Assembly: GCA_017302015.1 (NCBI GenBank) | Contig: JAFLEE010000006.1 | Span: forward strand, 1 to 64,000 | Direction of reading: 5' to 3' | From: Spirochaetota bacterium | Lineage (GTDB): Bacteria > Spirochaetota > UBA12135 > COTS27 > JAFLEE01 | DNA: 64,000 nucleotides | In this document: piece by piece, positions 32,391 to 40,979 of the stretch | Layout of the letters: every line of letters begins with the position of its first letter | Numbering within the stretch: position 1 is the first letter of the stretch | The notes under the pieces: model-generated | Told to the model about the DNA's origin: nothing | Seen by the model: the letters and a program-made list of their open reading frames with translations, nothing else | The model's database searches: none | Translations under genes and position numbers: made by a program

Positions 32391-34190
32391 ATGCTGCAGC
32401 GCCTCTACCAGATCCTGGGCTCGCCCATCGCGCCGATCATCGCCGCCCTGGCATGGACCCTGCTGCTGGGGGCCTCGTATTCCTGGAATGCGGGCCGGGA
32501 GCGGGGCGCCGCGGTGGCGCTGGCCCGGCAAGAAGCACTGGGGAGTTTCCAGAAGGATCTCGTCTACCGCCGCTGGGCTTCTATGCACGGGGGCCTGTAC
32601 GTGCCCGCGACCTCGAACACCCCTCCCAACCCGTACCTGGCCAGGGTGGAATCCCGCGAGATCGTGGGGCCCCAGGGGCGGGTCTACACGCTGCTGAACC
32701 CGGCCTACATGACGCGGCAGGTGCACGAATTGGCCCGGGAACAATATGACAACCGCGGGCACATCACGAGCCTGCATCCGATCCGTCCCGAGAACCGCCC
32801 CGATCCGTGGGAAAGCAACGCCCTCCTGTGTTTCGAAACGGGCGCGGCGGAACGGAGCGAGGTGGCCCTCTTGGGCGGGGCGCGCTGGCTGCGCTTCATG
32901 CGGCCCCTCGTCACGGAGGCCTCCTGCCTCCGCTGCCATGCGGACCAGGGCTACCGCGCCGGCCAGATCCGGGGCGGCATCAGCGTTTCGGTCCCCATGC
33001 GCCCCTACGAGTCGATCGCCGAGGAGAATATCCGCGCGTCCCGGGTCATCCATCTCGGGGCTTGGGCGCCGGTGCTGGCCCTGTTCTTCGCGAGTTGGTT
33101 CACCGGCACGCGGCGCCAGCGCGATCAAGAGGTCGCGGCGCGGATCTTGATGCAGAGCGAGGGGAAGTTCCGCTCGTGGATCGAGAAGGCCCCGGAGGGC
33201 ATCCTCGTCATCGGTCCGGACGGCCGCATCACCGACGGGAACCCCGCCGCGGAATCGCTCACCGGCCTGGCGGTCGACGGGCTCCGCCGCCTCTCGGGCG
33301 CCTCCCTGATCCAGGAGCCCATGGGGAAGGCCCCGCGGGAAGGGGAATCCATCCACCTCCCCGAACGGCATCTCTTGCGGAAAAACGGCGCCGCGATGCC
33401 CGTCATGGTCGACCGGGTGCGCCTGGGCGACGACCATGAACTCTGGTTCCTGCGCGACCTCACCGAGCACCGCCGCCTGGAGCAGGACCTCGTGCACCGG
33501 GAAAAACTGGCGGCGGTGGGTTCCCTGGCCGGCGGCGTCGCCCACGAGTTCAATAACCTTCTCTCCGTCATCCGCCTCCAGGCCCAGCAGCTCCTCTCGT
33601 CGGCGCCCCTCCCCGTGGAACGCCAGCAGGCGCTCCTCGCGGAAGTGATCCAGCAGACGCGCCGCGGCGCCTCGATCACCTCCGGCATGCTCGCCATCTC
33701 GCGCCCCCCCAAGGGCAAGGTCGAGCCGTGCCGCCTGGAGTCGCTCCTCGACGAGGTCCTCGATTTCCAGGCCCCGGCCTTCGCCCAGGAGCGCATCGCG
33801 GTGGAGCGCGATTACCGTTCGACGCGGCCCATCATGGCCGACCGGGACCAGCTCGTCCAGGTCTTCCTCAATCTCACCATCAACGCGCGCCACGCCATGC
33901 GGGCGCGCGGCGAGGGAACCTTGCGCGTCTCCACCCGGGATTTCCCGGGCGAGGCGGGGGCCCTCATCGCCGATACGGGCATCGGCATGACGACCGCGAC
34001 CCAGGAAAAACTCTTCACGCCCTTCTTCACCACCAAGGGGGCCTACGCCCAGGACGGCCTGGGCATCCAGGGCACCGGGCTCGGGTTGGCCGTGAGCGCG
34101 CGGGTCGTGGCCCAGTTCGGGGGCCGCATCTCCGTGGAGAGCCGGGAAGGCGTCGGCACGACGTTCACCGTGACCTTCCCCATTGCCTAG
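32391..34190 (+). CDS. Heme-type (DUF3365) sensor histidine kinase with PAS domain
   Basis: 599 residues. N-terminal membrane helix (about 13-30); periplasmic DUF3365/Tll0287-like domain (about 40-215) with the c-type heme motif CLRCH at 179-183; second helix at about 218-240. A PAS domain (about 258-365) is followed by a HisKA segment with His385 in GVAHEFNNLL and a HATPase with N-box NLTINARHAM, DTGIGM and GTGLGL. It should sense redox or a ligand through heme and phosphorylate a response regulator, which is not encoded nearby. Its stop codon shares a CTAG palindrome with the stop of the convergent MFS gene. A chemoreceptor with the same sensor type lies 3 kb away. Confidence 0.9.
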   Translation: MLQRLYQILGSPIAPIIAALAWTLLLGASYSWNAGRERGAAVALARQEALGSFQKDLVYRRWASMHGGLYVPATSNTPPNPYLARVESREIVGPQGRVYTLLNPAYMTRQVHELAREQYDNRGHITSLHPIRPENRPDPWESNALLCFETGAAERSEVALLGGARWLRFMRPLVTEASCLRCHADQGYRAGQIRGGISVSVPMRPYESIAEENIRASRVIHLGAWAPVLALFFASWFTGTRRQRDQEVAARILMQSEGKFRSWIEKAPEGILVIGPDGRITDGNPAAESLTGLAVDGLRRLSGASLIQEPMGKAPREGESIHLPERHLLRKNGAAMPVMVDRVRLGDDHELWFLRDLTEHRRLEQDLVHREKLAAVGSLAGGVAHEFNNLLSVIRLQAQQLLSSAPLPVERQQALLAEVIQQTRRGASITSGMLAISRPPKGKVEPCRLESLLDEVLDFQAPAFAQERIAVERDYRSTRPIMADRDQLVQVFLNLTINARHAMRARGEGTLRVSTRDFPGEAGALIADTGIGMTTATQEKLFTPFFTTKGAYAQDGLGIQGTGLGLAVSARVVAQFGGRISVESREGVGTTFTVTFPIA

Positions 34191-35425
34191 TTTTTCGGGG
34201 GCCCCTCGGGACCGTCATAATTCCGGAGCTGGGGCCATTTGGCGATGATCACGCCGGTGACGACCATGGTGGCGAGGCCGCCGCTGACGATGGCGAAGGG
34301 CACCCCGAAGGCGCTGGCCACGGCGCCCGCCTCGACCTCGCCGAGCTGGGGCCCGCCCTGGAAGAAGAGTTGGGAGACCCCGGTCATGCGGCCGCGCATG
34401 GAGTCGGGCGTGTTGAGTTGGCGGATGGTGTTGCGCACGATGGTGCTCACGGCGTCGGCCGCGCCCACGAAGATGAGCGCCGCGAGGGAGAGGGCGAAGT
34501 TCCGCGAGAGGCCGAAGACCACGGTGGCCGCCCCGAAGGCGAGGACGGCGGCGAGGAAGACCGGGCCCTGGCGCCGCAGGGCGCGCACCTGGGAAAGGAG
34601 CGCGGCCGCCGTCACCGACCCGATGGACTGGGCGGCGACGAGCCAGCCGTAGCCGACGGTGCCCACCTTGAGCAGATCGCGGGCCACGATGGGCATGAGC
34701 GTATTGGCCGAAGCGAAGAAGGTGGCCGAGAAATCGAGGAGCATGGTGGAGAGCATGATGGGCCGGGTGAAGATGAAGCGGAACCCGTCGGCCATGGCGG
34801 AGAGGCCGAGTTTGGCCCCGTGGCGGATCTCCTGCGGCAGGGGCCCGATGAGGGAAAGCGCGAGGAGCACCGCGAGGAACGAGAGGGCGTTGAAGAGGTA
34901 GGCCCACCCCTGGCCGAGGGTGGCGATGACCACGCCCGCCAGCACGGGCCCGAGGATCGCCCCGGTATTGGCCGCGATGGACTGCATGGTGAAGGCGTTG
35001 GCGAGGACCGAGCGGGGCACGAGGTTGGGCACCATGGCCTGGCGGGCGGGCAGGTCGAAGGCCGTGGCGACAGCCTGCAGCGCGGTAAGCAGGTAGAGAT
35101 GCCAAAGCGCGATGGTCCCCGTGAAGGTCAGGAGGGCGAGGACCCCCGCGCAGACCGCCATGGCCGATTGGGTGATGAAGACGATGCGCCGGCGGTCCGT
35201 GGCGTCGGCCAGCGGCCCGGCGATGGGCGAGCAGAGGAAGACGGGGAGGATGCGCGCCAGGCCGATGCCGCCGAGGGCCATGGGGTTGGCCGTCACGGTG
35301 AGGTCGCGGATATGCCAGTGCAGGGCGGCGAGTTGGAGTTGGGACCCCGCCATGGAGACGATCATCCCCGTCCAGAAGAGGCGGTAGGGACGTTCCCGGA
35401 GGGCCGGGGGGATGCGCAGTCGCAA
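34187..35425 (-). CDS. MFS transporter
   Basis: 412 residues with about twelve hydrophobic helices. The N-terminus RLRIPPALRERPYRLFW and the loop GPLADATDRRRIVF (motif A region) are typical of MFS_3/enterobactin-exporter-like (EntS) proteins that move drugs, siderophores or metabolites out of the cell. A TTG start fits the family N-terminus best; the next ATG at residue 22 would cut into helix 1. It follows the CoA-binding protein gene by 13 bases and probably shares its transcript. No Shine-Dalgarno sequence is evident. Confidence 0.85.
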   Translation of the reverse strand: MRLRIPPALRERPYRLFWTGMIVSMAGSQLQLAALHWHIRDLTVTANPMALGGIGLARILPVFLCSPIAGPLADATDRRRIVFITQSAMAVCAGVLALLTFTGTIALWHLYLLTALQAVATAFDLPARQAMVPNLVPRSVLANAFTMQSIAANTGAILGPVLAGVVIATLGQGWAYLFNALSFLAVLLALSLIGPLPQEIRHGAKLGLSAMADGFRFIFTRPIMLSTMLLDFSATFFASANTLMPIVARDLLKVGTVGYGWLVAAQSIGSVTAAALLSQVRALRRQGPVFLAAVLAFGAATVVFGLSRNFALSLAALIFVGAADAVSTIVRNTIRQLNTPDSMRGRMTGVSQLFFQGGPQLGEVEAGAVASAFGVPFAIVSGGLATMVVTGVIIAKWPQLRNYDGPEGPPKN

Positions 35426-35438
35426 CGTGGGCGTCTGG

Positions 35439-35909
35439 TTATTTCGGAGCGCCGCCGAAAGCCTTCACCAAACCGCCGTGGAGGCTATGGGGGAAGGGGG
35501 TCCCGGGGAGGAACATGAAGGGGCAGGTGCCGCTGATATAGTCGATGCCCTTCCCCGCGCAGATTCCCGGGGCCTCGAGGGCGGCGAGGTTTTTTTTGAG
35601 TGCGGAATGCACCCAGACCCGCTTCACGCCGGATTCGGCGCATTCCCGTACGGCCCCGTCGATCTTGCCAGCGGGGAGCAGCACGATGACCCCTTCCACG
35701 GCGGGGGCGACCTCTTTGATGCTGGCCTTGCAGGCCACCCCGTCGACCTCGCCCACCGCGGGGTTCACCGGCACGACGTCGTACCCCTTCTTGCGTAGCG
35801 CGCTGAAGAGCATGCGGCTATAATCGCCCCCCTTGCGTGAGACGCCGATGATCGCGAGGCGTTTGGCGGCGTAGAAGCCGTCGAGGGAGGCCTTGGAAGC
35901 GGGGGTCAT
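35439..35909 (-). CDS. CoA-binding domain protein (YccU-like)
   Basis: 156 residues, one Rossmann-type CoA_binding_2 domain: RLAIIGVSRKGGDYSR near the N-terminus, VVPVNPAVGEVDG, VLLPAGKIDGAVREC and the late SGTCPFMF motif. Members bind CoA or a nucleotide; their biological role is still poorly defined. AGGAG lies seven bases before the ATG. It is the first gene of a likely two-gene operon with the MFS transporter. Confidence 0.85.
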   Translation of the reverse strand: MTPASKASLDGFYAAKRLAIIGVSRKGGDYSRMLFSALRKKGYDVVPVNPAVGEVDGVACKASIKEVAPAVEGVIVLLPAGKIDGAVRECAESGVKRVWVHSALKKNLAALEAPGICAGKGIDYISGTCPFMFLPGTPFPHSLHGGLVKAFGGAPK

Positions 35910-36144
35910 GGTGGGCTCCTGTATTTCGGGGATCGCCGATGGCCCGATGCGGGCGGGGAGATTCTCGCATCGAGTTCCGGATGGATGAAGGGGGGATTTC
36001 CGCTCCAAATTGTTGGGATCGTGTTCGGGAGCCAGTTGACATGCGCCGACCCGATGGGGATTTTATACAAGCAGTAGGATCGCCCGTACGCCCGGCATCG
36101 GTGCACCTTTGTTGGACGTGGAGTGCCATCCCCGAGGAGCCGCG

Positions 36145-37065
36145 ATGAATGAAGTGACCCCCTTTACCGTATCCAGGACCTTCCAGGCCCCGAGGGCCAT
36201 CCTCTTCCAGGCCCACTCCGATACCGCGCACCTCTCCCGATGGATGGGCTCGGCCGGTGAGACGGTGCTCAAGGCCGAGATCGATTTCCGGGAGGGGGGC
36301 GAGCATCATTACGGCACGCGCCAGGCGGACGGATCCGAAGTATGGGGCAAGCAGGTGTTCCGGGAGATCCGCATCCCCGGAAAGATCGTGCTCCTGCAGT
36401 CGTTCTCCGATGCGGGCGGGGGGCTCGTTCGCCATCCCTTGGCCCCGACCTGGCCATTGGAGATGCTTTCGACCACGACTTTCCGGGATGCAGGCCCGGG
36501 AGAGACCGAACTCACGGTTAATTGGCGGCCTTGGAACGCCAGCGAGGAGGAATGCCGTACCTTCGACAAGGCGCGGGAAGGGATGAAGGGCGGCTTCGCG
36601 GGCAGCTTCGGGAAACTCGAGGCCTACCTCAAGGCCAGCGAGCGCCTCCTCCTCAACTCGCGCCTGGTGGATGCGCCGCCCGAACGGGTTTGGCGGGCCC
36701 TCACGGATCCGAACGAGGTGAACGCCTGGTGGGGTCCCGATGGATTCAAGAATACCGAAGTCACCCAGGATGTGCGCGTGGGCGGGCAGTGGCGCTTCAA
36801 GATGATCGGCCCCGATGGCGCCGTCTATCCGAACCTGAGCACCTATGTTGAATTGTCGAAACCGAAGCGCCTCGTCTATGATTGCGGCGACGGGGAGCGC
36901 GTGCATTTCCGCGGCGTCATCGCCCTCCAGGATCTGGGCGGGAAGACTTTGGTCAGTCTCTCTGTCGAAGCCCCGACGCGCGAGGCCCGCGATGCCTTCC
37001 TCGCGCACAACGCCCTCGAAGGCGGGCGGCAGACGCTGGGGAAGCTGGCCGCGTTCATGAAGTGA
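36145..37065 (+). CDS. Double AHSA1/SRPBCC-domain protein
   Basis: 306 residues made of two START-like AHSA1 domains in tandem, at about 1-155 and 160-306. Each starts with a R.f.APre..f.AhsD...L..W.G-type motif: SRTFQAPRAILFQAHSD in the first, LVDAPPERVWRALTDPNEV in the second. AHSA1 proteins bind hydrophobic ligands or act in stress responses; single-domain proteins of about 150 residues are the rule, so this is a fusion or internal duplication. GAGGAG precedes the ATG. It stands alone between divergent and convergent neighbours. Confidence 0.85.
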   Translation: MNEVTPFTVSRTFQAPRAILFQAHSDTAHLSRWMGSAGETVLKAEIDFREGGEHHYGTRQADGSEVWGKQVFREIRIPGKIVLLQSFSDAGGGLVRHPLAPTWPLEMLSTTTFRDAGPGETELTVNWRPWNASEEECRTFDKAREGMKGGFAGSFGKLEAYLKASERLLLNSRLVDAPPERVWRALTDPNEVNAWWGPDGFKNTEVTQDVRVGGQWRFKMIGPDGAVYPNLSTYVELSKPKRLVYDCGDGERVHFRGVIALQDLGGKTLVSLSVEAPTREARDAFLAHNALEGGRQTLGKLAAFMK

Positions 37066-37248
37066 GGAACGGCCGGGGGCCATGCCCGCGGCGCGGCCCT
37101 AGGAGAGGTCCAAGCAACGACCGTCCGGTCAATCGACCTGAGGTCTGCTTGCGAGTTTCCGCCCCATGGGGGATTCCGGCCCGTCGGAATTCCGAGTCCT
37201 GAACGCCTCGGCGTGCGAAGGGGCTGCGGGGGTCGTCGTTCGACCCGC

Positions 37249-38961
37249 TCATTTTTGGTTTCCGATCCTCCGGATCTCCGTCGCAACGCGGGAGGGGCCG
37301 GATTCCTCCGGCGCGGCGATGGCCCGGTCCATGCGGATTTTGAATTGCGCCACCAGGGCATTGAGTTCCTCGGCCTGGGAGGAGAGTTCTTCCGTCGCCG
37401 CGGCGGCCTCCTCGACGAGGCTCGAGTTCATCTGGGTATTCTGGTCGAGGGAGAGGATCGTCTTGTTGATCTGCTCCACCCCGTCCCATTGCTCGCGGCT
37501 GGCGGAGGCGATCTCGGCGATGAGATCCTTTACCTTGGTGACGGCGGCGTTGATCTCGCCGAGGCTGCCCCCCGCGCGCTTGGCCAGATCGGATCCGGCC
37601 TCGACCCTGCGGATGCTGTCGCCGATGAGGGCGGCGATCTCGCGGCTGGCCTCGTCGCTCCGTTGGGCGAGCTTGCGCACCTCGACGGCCACCACGGCGA
37701 ATCCGCGGCCCTGCTCGCCGGCCCGGGCGGCCTCGATGCTCGCGTTGAGCGCCAGGAGGTTGGTCTGGAAGGCGATCTGGTTCATCACTTCGATGATCTG
37801 GCGCATCTTCTGGCTGGACTGGGTGATGCCTTCCATGGCTTCGACGACTTCGCCGACGATGCCGACGCCTTCGCCGGCCTTCCCCGCGGCCTCGAGGCTC
37901 AGCGCATTGGCCTCCTGGGCGCCCTGGGTATTGCCCTTGATGCTCGACGACATCTCCTCCATGCTGGCGGCGGTTTCCTCCACCGAGGCGGCCTGGGCTT
38001 CGGTGCGGCGGGAAAGGTCTTGGTTGCCCTGGGCGAGTTGGGAGGAGGCCGCCCCCACCTGGCCCGAGGCGTCGCGGATCATGGCGAAGGTGTTCCCGAG
38101 TTTTTCCGCGCCCTCAACCAGGGCGCGGGCCATGACGCCGAACTCATCGCGGGAGCGGGAGCGCACGGCGGCGGTGAGGTCGCCCCGGGCCAGGGCGCCG
38201 GCGAAATGCACCGCGTCGTTGACCGTGGCCTGGATGGGGCGGAAGATCCAGGCGACCGCGGCGAAGATGAGGGCGATGATGGCCAGGGTCGCCAGGATGA
38301 CGAGCACGGTGCTACGCCGCATTTGCCGATCGACGTCGTGCATGGGCGCGAGGATCTCGAAGGCGCCGTGGCGTTCCCCCACCTTCCAATTCTCCATGGG
38401 GCCGCCGGTGATGTCGCGGCCGTCGTCCCGTCCCCAGAGCGCGCGGCTGGTGGCGGGGTCCCCGTGGCAGGCCATGCATTCGGCGGTGAGCTTGATGGAC
38501 CGGAAAATGCGGATGGCGTTGCGCTCCCGGTCCATCCCCCAGACCTGGTCGAGGTTCTCCCGTTCCATGCGGTTGAGCATGGCGAGTTCGAACGCGTCGG
38601 GTTCGTTCTCCGGGTTGCGGGGGCTGGTCTTGGGAACGCGGAAAATGTAGTTGCCCTCGTTGGTCCGCGCGCGCAACGTGTTCATGGCGGTGAGCACGGG
38701 CACGGCCTGGAGGATGCGGTATTTACGCCGTTCGGGGTCGGGATCCTGGATGGTGCGGAGGTCGGTGAGGATGCCCAGTTTGTATTTTTCTCCCATCTGG
38801 ATGCGGCTCTCCTCCGCGAGCGCGAGCAGGGCTTGGCCCTTCTCGAGTTTTTGCCGTTCGGCCTCTTTCCGCAAGTTCGTAAGGAAGACCGCCGCGAGGG
38901 TCGCCGAAAGCGAGATGAGGGCCAACCCGAGGATGAGGAAGATCTTCGAACGGAATTTCAT
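37249..38961 (-). CDS. Methyl-accepting chemotaxis protein with DUF3365 heme-type sensor
   Basis: 570 residues. A first membrane helix (5-27) is followed by a periplasmic DUF3365/Tll0287-like domain with the c-type heme motif CMACH (162-166). A second helix (about 213-237) leads to HAMP (about 238-290) and a long cytoplasmic coiled coil. The signalling tip is FQTNLLALNASIEAARAGE. The C-terminus lacks a CheR-tether pentapeptide. It probably guides motility in response to redox state or a heme ligand. No che or flagellar gene is in the window. The sensing domain is of the same class as that of the histidine kinase at 32391-34190. Confidence 0.92.
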   Translation of the reverse strand: MKFRSKIFLILGLALISLSATLAAVFLTNLRKEAERQKLEKGQALLALAEESRIQMGEKYKLGILTDLRTIQDPDPERRKYRILQAVPVLTAMNTLRARTNEGNYIFRVPKTSPRNPENEPDAFELAMLNRMERENLDQVWGMDRERNAIRIFRSIKLTAECMACHGDPATSRALWGRDDGRDITGGPMENWKVGERHGAFEILAPMHDVDRQMRRSTVLVILATLAIIALIFAAVAWIFRPIQATVNDAVHFAGALARGDLTAAVRSRSRDEFGVMARALVEGAEKLGNTFAMIRDASGQVGAASSQLAQGNQDLSRRTEAQAASVEETAASMEEMSSSIKGNTQGAQEANALSLEAAGKAGEGVGIVGEVVEAMEGITQSSQKMRQIIEVMNQIAFQTNLLALNASIEAARAGEQGRGFAVVAVEVRKLAQRSDEASREIAALIGDSIRRVEAGSDLAKRAGGSLGEINAAVTKVKDLIAEIASASREQWDGVEQINKTILSLDQNTQMNSSLVEEAAAATEELSSQAEELNALVAQFKIRMDRAIAAPEESGPSRVATEIRRIGNQK

Positions 38962-38977
38962 GCGTGGTCTCCCGATC

Positions 38978-38996
38978 GCCGGTTTTTCGCACCGGC
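38978..38996. promoter_or_regulatory. Inverted repeat GCCGGT-N7-ACCGGC ahead of the chemoreceptor gene
   Basis: Six-base arms around a seven-base loop end 17 bases upstream of the chemoreceptor ATG. In the mRNA this would be a hairpin beside the ribosome binding site; as DNA it is a dyad of operator size. No T run follows, so it is not a terminator. Confidence 0.4.
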
Positions 38997-39094
38997 ATTC
39001 ACGACAATAAAATGGGCGAAGGGGTGCATAAAGGAAAGGATCTTATCCCGTTCCGCGAAGAATGAGGCGCAAATCGGACCCGTGATGTGGGCGA

Positions 39095-39109
39095 TGTCCA
39101 AGATGGACA
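39095..39109. promoter_or_regulatory. Short palindrome TGTCCA-AGA-TGGACA
   Basis: A perfect 6-3-6 dyad lies midway between the chemoreceptor and SOD genes. Its size suits a dimeric regulator, but no regulator gene is adjacent and it could be chance. Confidence 0.35.
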
Positions 39110-39273
39110 CGCGATGATGGAACGCAAATCTTTCCGCCCGTACGCCGACGTTCCCGGCACGCGCGAGCGTTTTCCGATTCGAGACCGCGCGATGAATCTC
39201 AGCGGGTCGCATGCGGACTTGCGGAAGAGATTGATTTTTCATCCGACCGATCGCAAGATTACGCTATCCACAC

Positions 39274-39831
39274 ATGAAAACCTCCCAGCTCCCCGTTCTG
39301 TTCGGCTTCGCCTTGATCCTGGCCCTGTCCTCCTGCCATCGCCGCCACGTCCCTGCCGGGCCCCTTGCTTCCCTACGCTTGGGAATCGCCGTGCTTAGTC
39401 CAACCGCCGGGCAGAAAGCCCATGGCACCGTGCAATTCGAGCAGACGGGAACCCAGGTGCACGTCACCGCCGACATCGAGGGCCTCGCGCCGGGGCAAAA
39501 GCACGCCATGCACATCCACCAATTTGGCGACCTCAGCGCCGCCGACGGGATGGCCACGGGCGGGCATTATAATCCGGCGAACCAGCCCCATGGCTTGCCC
39601 GATGCCGCCCAGCACCACGCCGGTGATCTGGGGAATCTCGAAGCCGATGCGAACGGCAAAGCCCACCTCGAACTCACCCTCGAGAACACCGCCATCGCCT
39701 CGGGAAAGAATCCGATCCTCGGCCGGGCCGTCATCATCCACGCCAAGAAGGATGACGGGAGCCAACCCGTGGGCAACGCCGGCGGCCGCATCGCCCAAGG
39801 CGTCATCGGCGTGGCGAAACAGGGGAAATAG
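39274..39831 (+). CDS. sodC: Cu/Zn superoxide dismutase-family lipoprotein without the conserved disulfide
   Basis: 185 residues. Lipobox LSSC at 18-21 predicts a lipid-anchored envelope protein. All metal ligands are in place with normal spacing: Cu ligands His80, His82, His98 and His156; Zn ligands His98, His106, His115 and Asp118; and an Arg in the GGRIAQGVIG loop. The two cysteines that form the family disulfide are absent: GDLS replaces the usual G-x-C-S, and RIAQG replaces RIACG. Cys21 is the only cysteine. It should dismutate superoxide in the periplasm or at the outer membrane. No Shine-Dalgarno sequence precedes the ATG. Confidence 0.88.
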   Translation: MKTSQLPVLFGFALILALSSCHRRHVPAGPLASLRLGIAVLSPTAGQKAHGTVQFEQTGTQVHVTADIEGLAPGQKHAMHIHQFGDLSAADGMATGGHYNPANQPHGLPDAAQHHAGDLGNLEADANGKAHLELTLENTAIASGKNPILGRAVIIHAKKDDGSQPVGNAGGRIAQGVIGVAKQGK

Positions 39832-40049
39832 CCCGCGACCACCCAGGGAGGCGCACCGGCGGCTCCGTCCAGCCCCGGGGGGGCCCGCGCGGTGCGGTCT
39901 CATCGCCGCGCGATTCGGGCGAGTACGTCACCGAGCCGAATGGAGCGCGAATACTCGAATGAATGGCGCCTTTTACGGTCGCCCCGATCCCTTCCCGCTT
40001 CCGGAGGCGATTTGCCGTTCTGTCCCGTAGAGCGTACATTACTCCGCGG

Positions 40050-40739
40050 ATGAAAACCTTGACGCGCCCCTTCCTCGCAACCTTCGCGCTCCTTTGCGGC
40101 GTATTCGCCCAGTCGGTGAGGGATCCCGGCATCCCCCATGGCGAGTTCGCCGAATACCGGGTCGTCACCGGGAATAAGACCAATCGATCCACCCAGAGGG
40201 TGCACCGGCAGCGGGAAGGCGGCCTCGACGCCTACGTCATCGACAACTTTTCCGAAGAGATGGACCTCCATGTGGTGGCCGCCCGGTCCAACCTCTTCGC
40301 CTACCAATCGCGGACCATCCAAAAGGGGCGCGACGCACGGGTGATCCGGGAGACCCGCTTCGAGGACGTCCGGATCGCCCCCCGACCCGGCACCATCGAC
40401 CTCCTCGACTTCACGGGCATCGACCTGCTCTTCCGGGGCCTCCTTTTCGAGGGAAAGAAATCGGCCGCCCTGCGCTTCGTGGGCGCGGGCAGCGATAGCC
40501 CCTTCAAGATCGAGATCCAGGACGCCGGCCCCGAGACGCTGCGCATCAATGATCGGGATTATGCGTGCAATAAGGTGCAATTGACCCTCGCCGGCATCTG
40601 GTCGGCGTTCATCCCCAAGAGCACCTTCTGGTACGAGGCGAAGGCGCCCCACGTGCTGGTGAAATACGACGGCCAGCAGGGGCCGCCGGGCTCACCGCGG
40701 CGGGTGATGGAACTCGTGAAATACGGCGTGCAACCCTAG
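40050..40739 (+). CDS. Exported DUF3108-like protein
   Basis: 229 residues. Signal peptide MKTLTRPFLATFALLCGVFA. The rest is beta-rich, with GEFAEYRVVTGNK early and the late TFWYEAKAPHVLVKYDG motif, which resembles DUF3108 periplasmic proteins of unknown role. There are no catalytic motifs. It is a single gene 218 bases after the SOD gene. The resemblance is moderate. Confidence 0.68.
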   Translation: MKTLTRPFLATFALLCGVFAQSVRDPGIPHGEFAEYRVVTGNKTNRSTQRVHRQREGGLDAYVIDNFSEEMDLHVVAARSNLFAYQSRTIQKGRDARVIRETRFEDVRIAPRPGTIDLLDFTGIDLLFRGLLFEGKKSAALRFVGAGSDSPFKIEIQDAGPETLRINDRDYACNKVQLTLAGIWSAFIPKSTFWYEAKAPHVLVKYDGQQGPPGSPRRVMELVKYGVQP

Positions 40740-40979
40740 GGAAGCGCGAGCGGAGCCGCCTTGCCGGCGAGGATGAAGGTGCGCTAGTACCTGAAGCATC
40801 CCCATGGCGCCCACGGAACGGGCGCGGCAAGGGCGTCAATGATCCGGCGGCGCCGCGGCGGCCAATTCCGGGAGAGGACTGCGGGCGGAAGCCTTGGGGG
40901 GTGTCCGAATCGCGCGGCTTCGATCCGATCGAGTTTTCATGGCAGCATCCGTGTTCCCATTCCCCGATAGGAGCCTTCG

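Larger units (their letters stand above)
38962..39273. other. Intergenic region, 312 bp, with two inverted repeats
   Basis: No gene seen. It separates the divergent chemoreceptor and Cu/Zn SOD genes. It holds the two small dyads listed at 38978 and 39095 and a weak promoter-like TTGATT-17-CAAGAT (39231-39259) before the SOD gene. Confidence 0.5.

Noticed and set aside
36010-36075. TTGACA at 36037 followed by TATACA as a promoter for the AHSA1 gene
   Set aside because: Spacing between the hexamers is about 22 bases, too long for sigma70.
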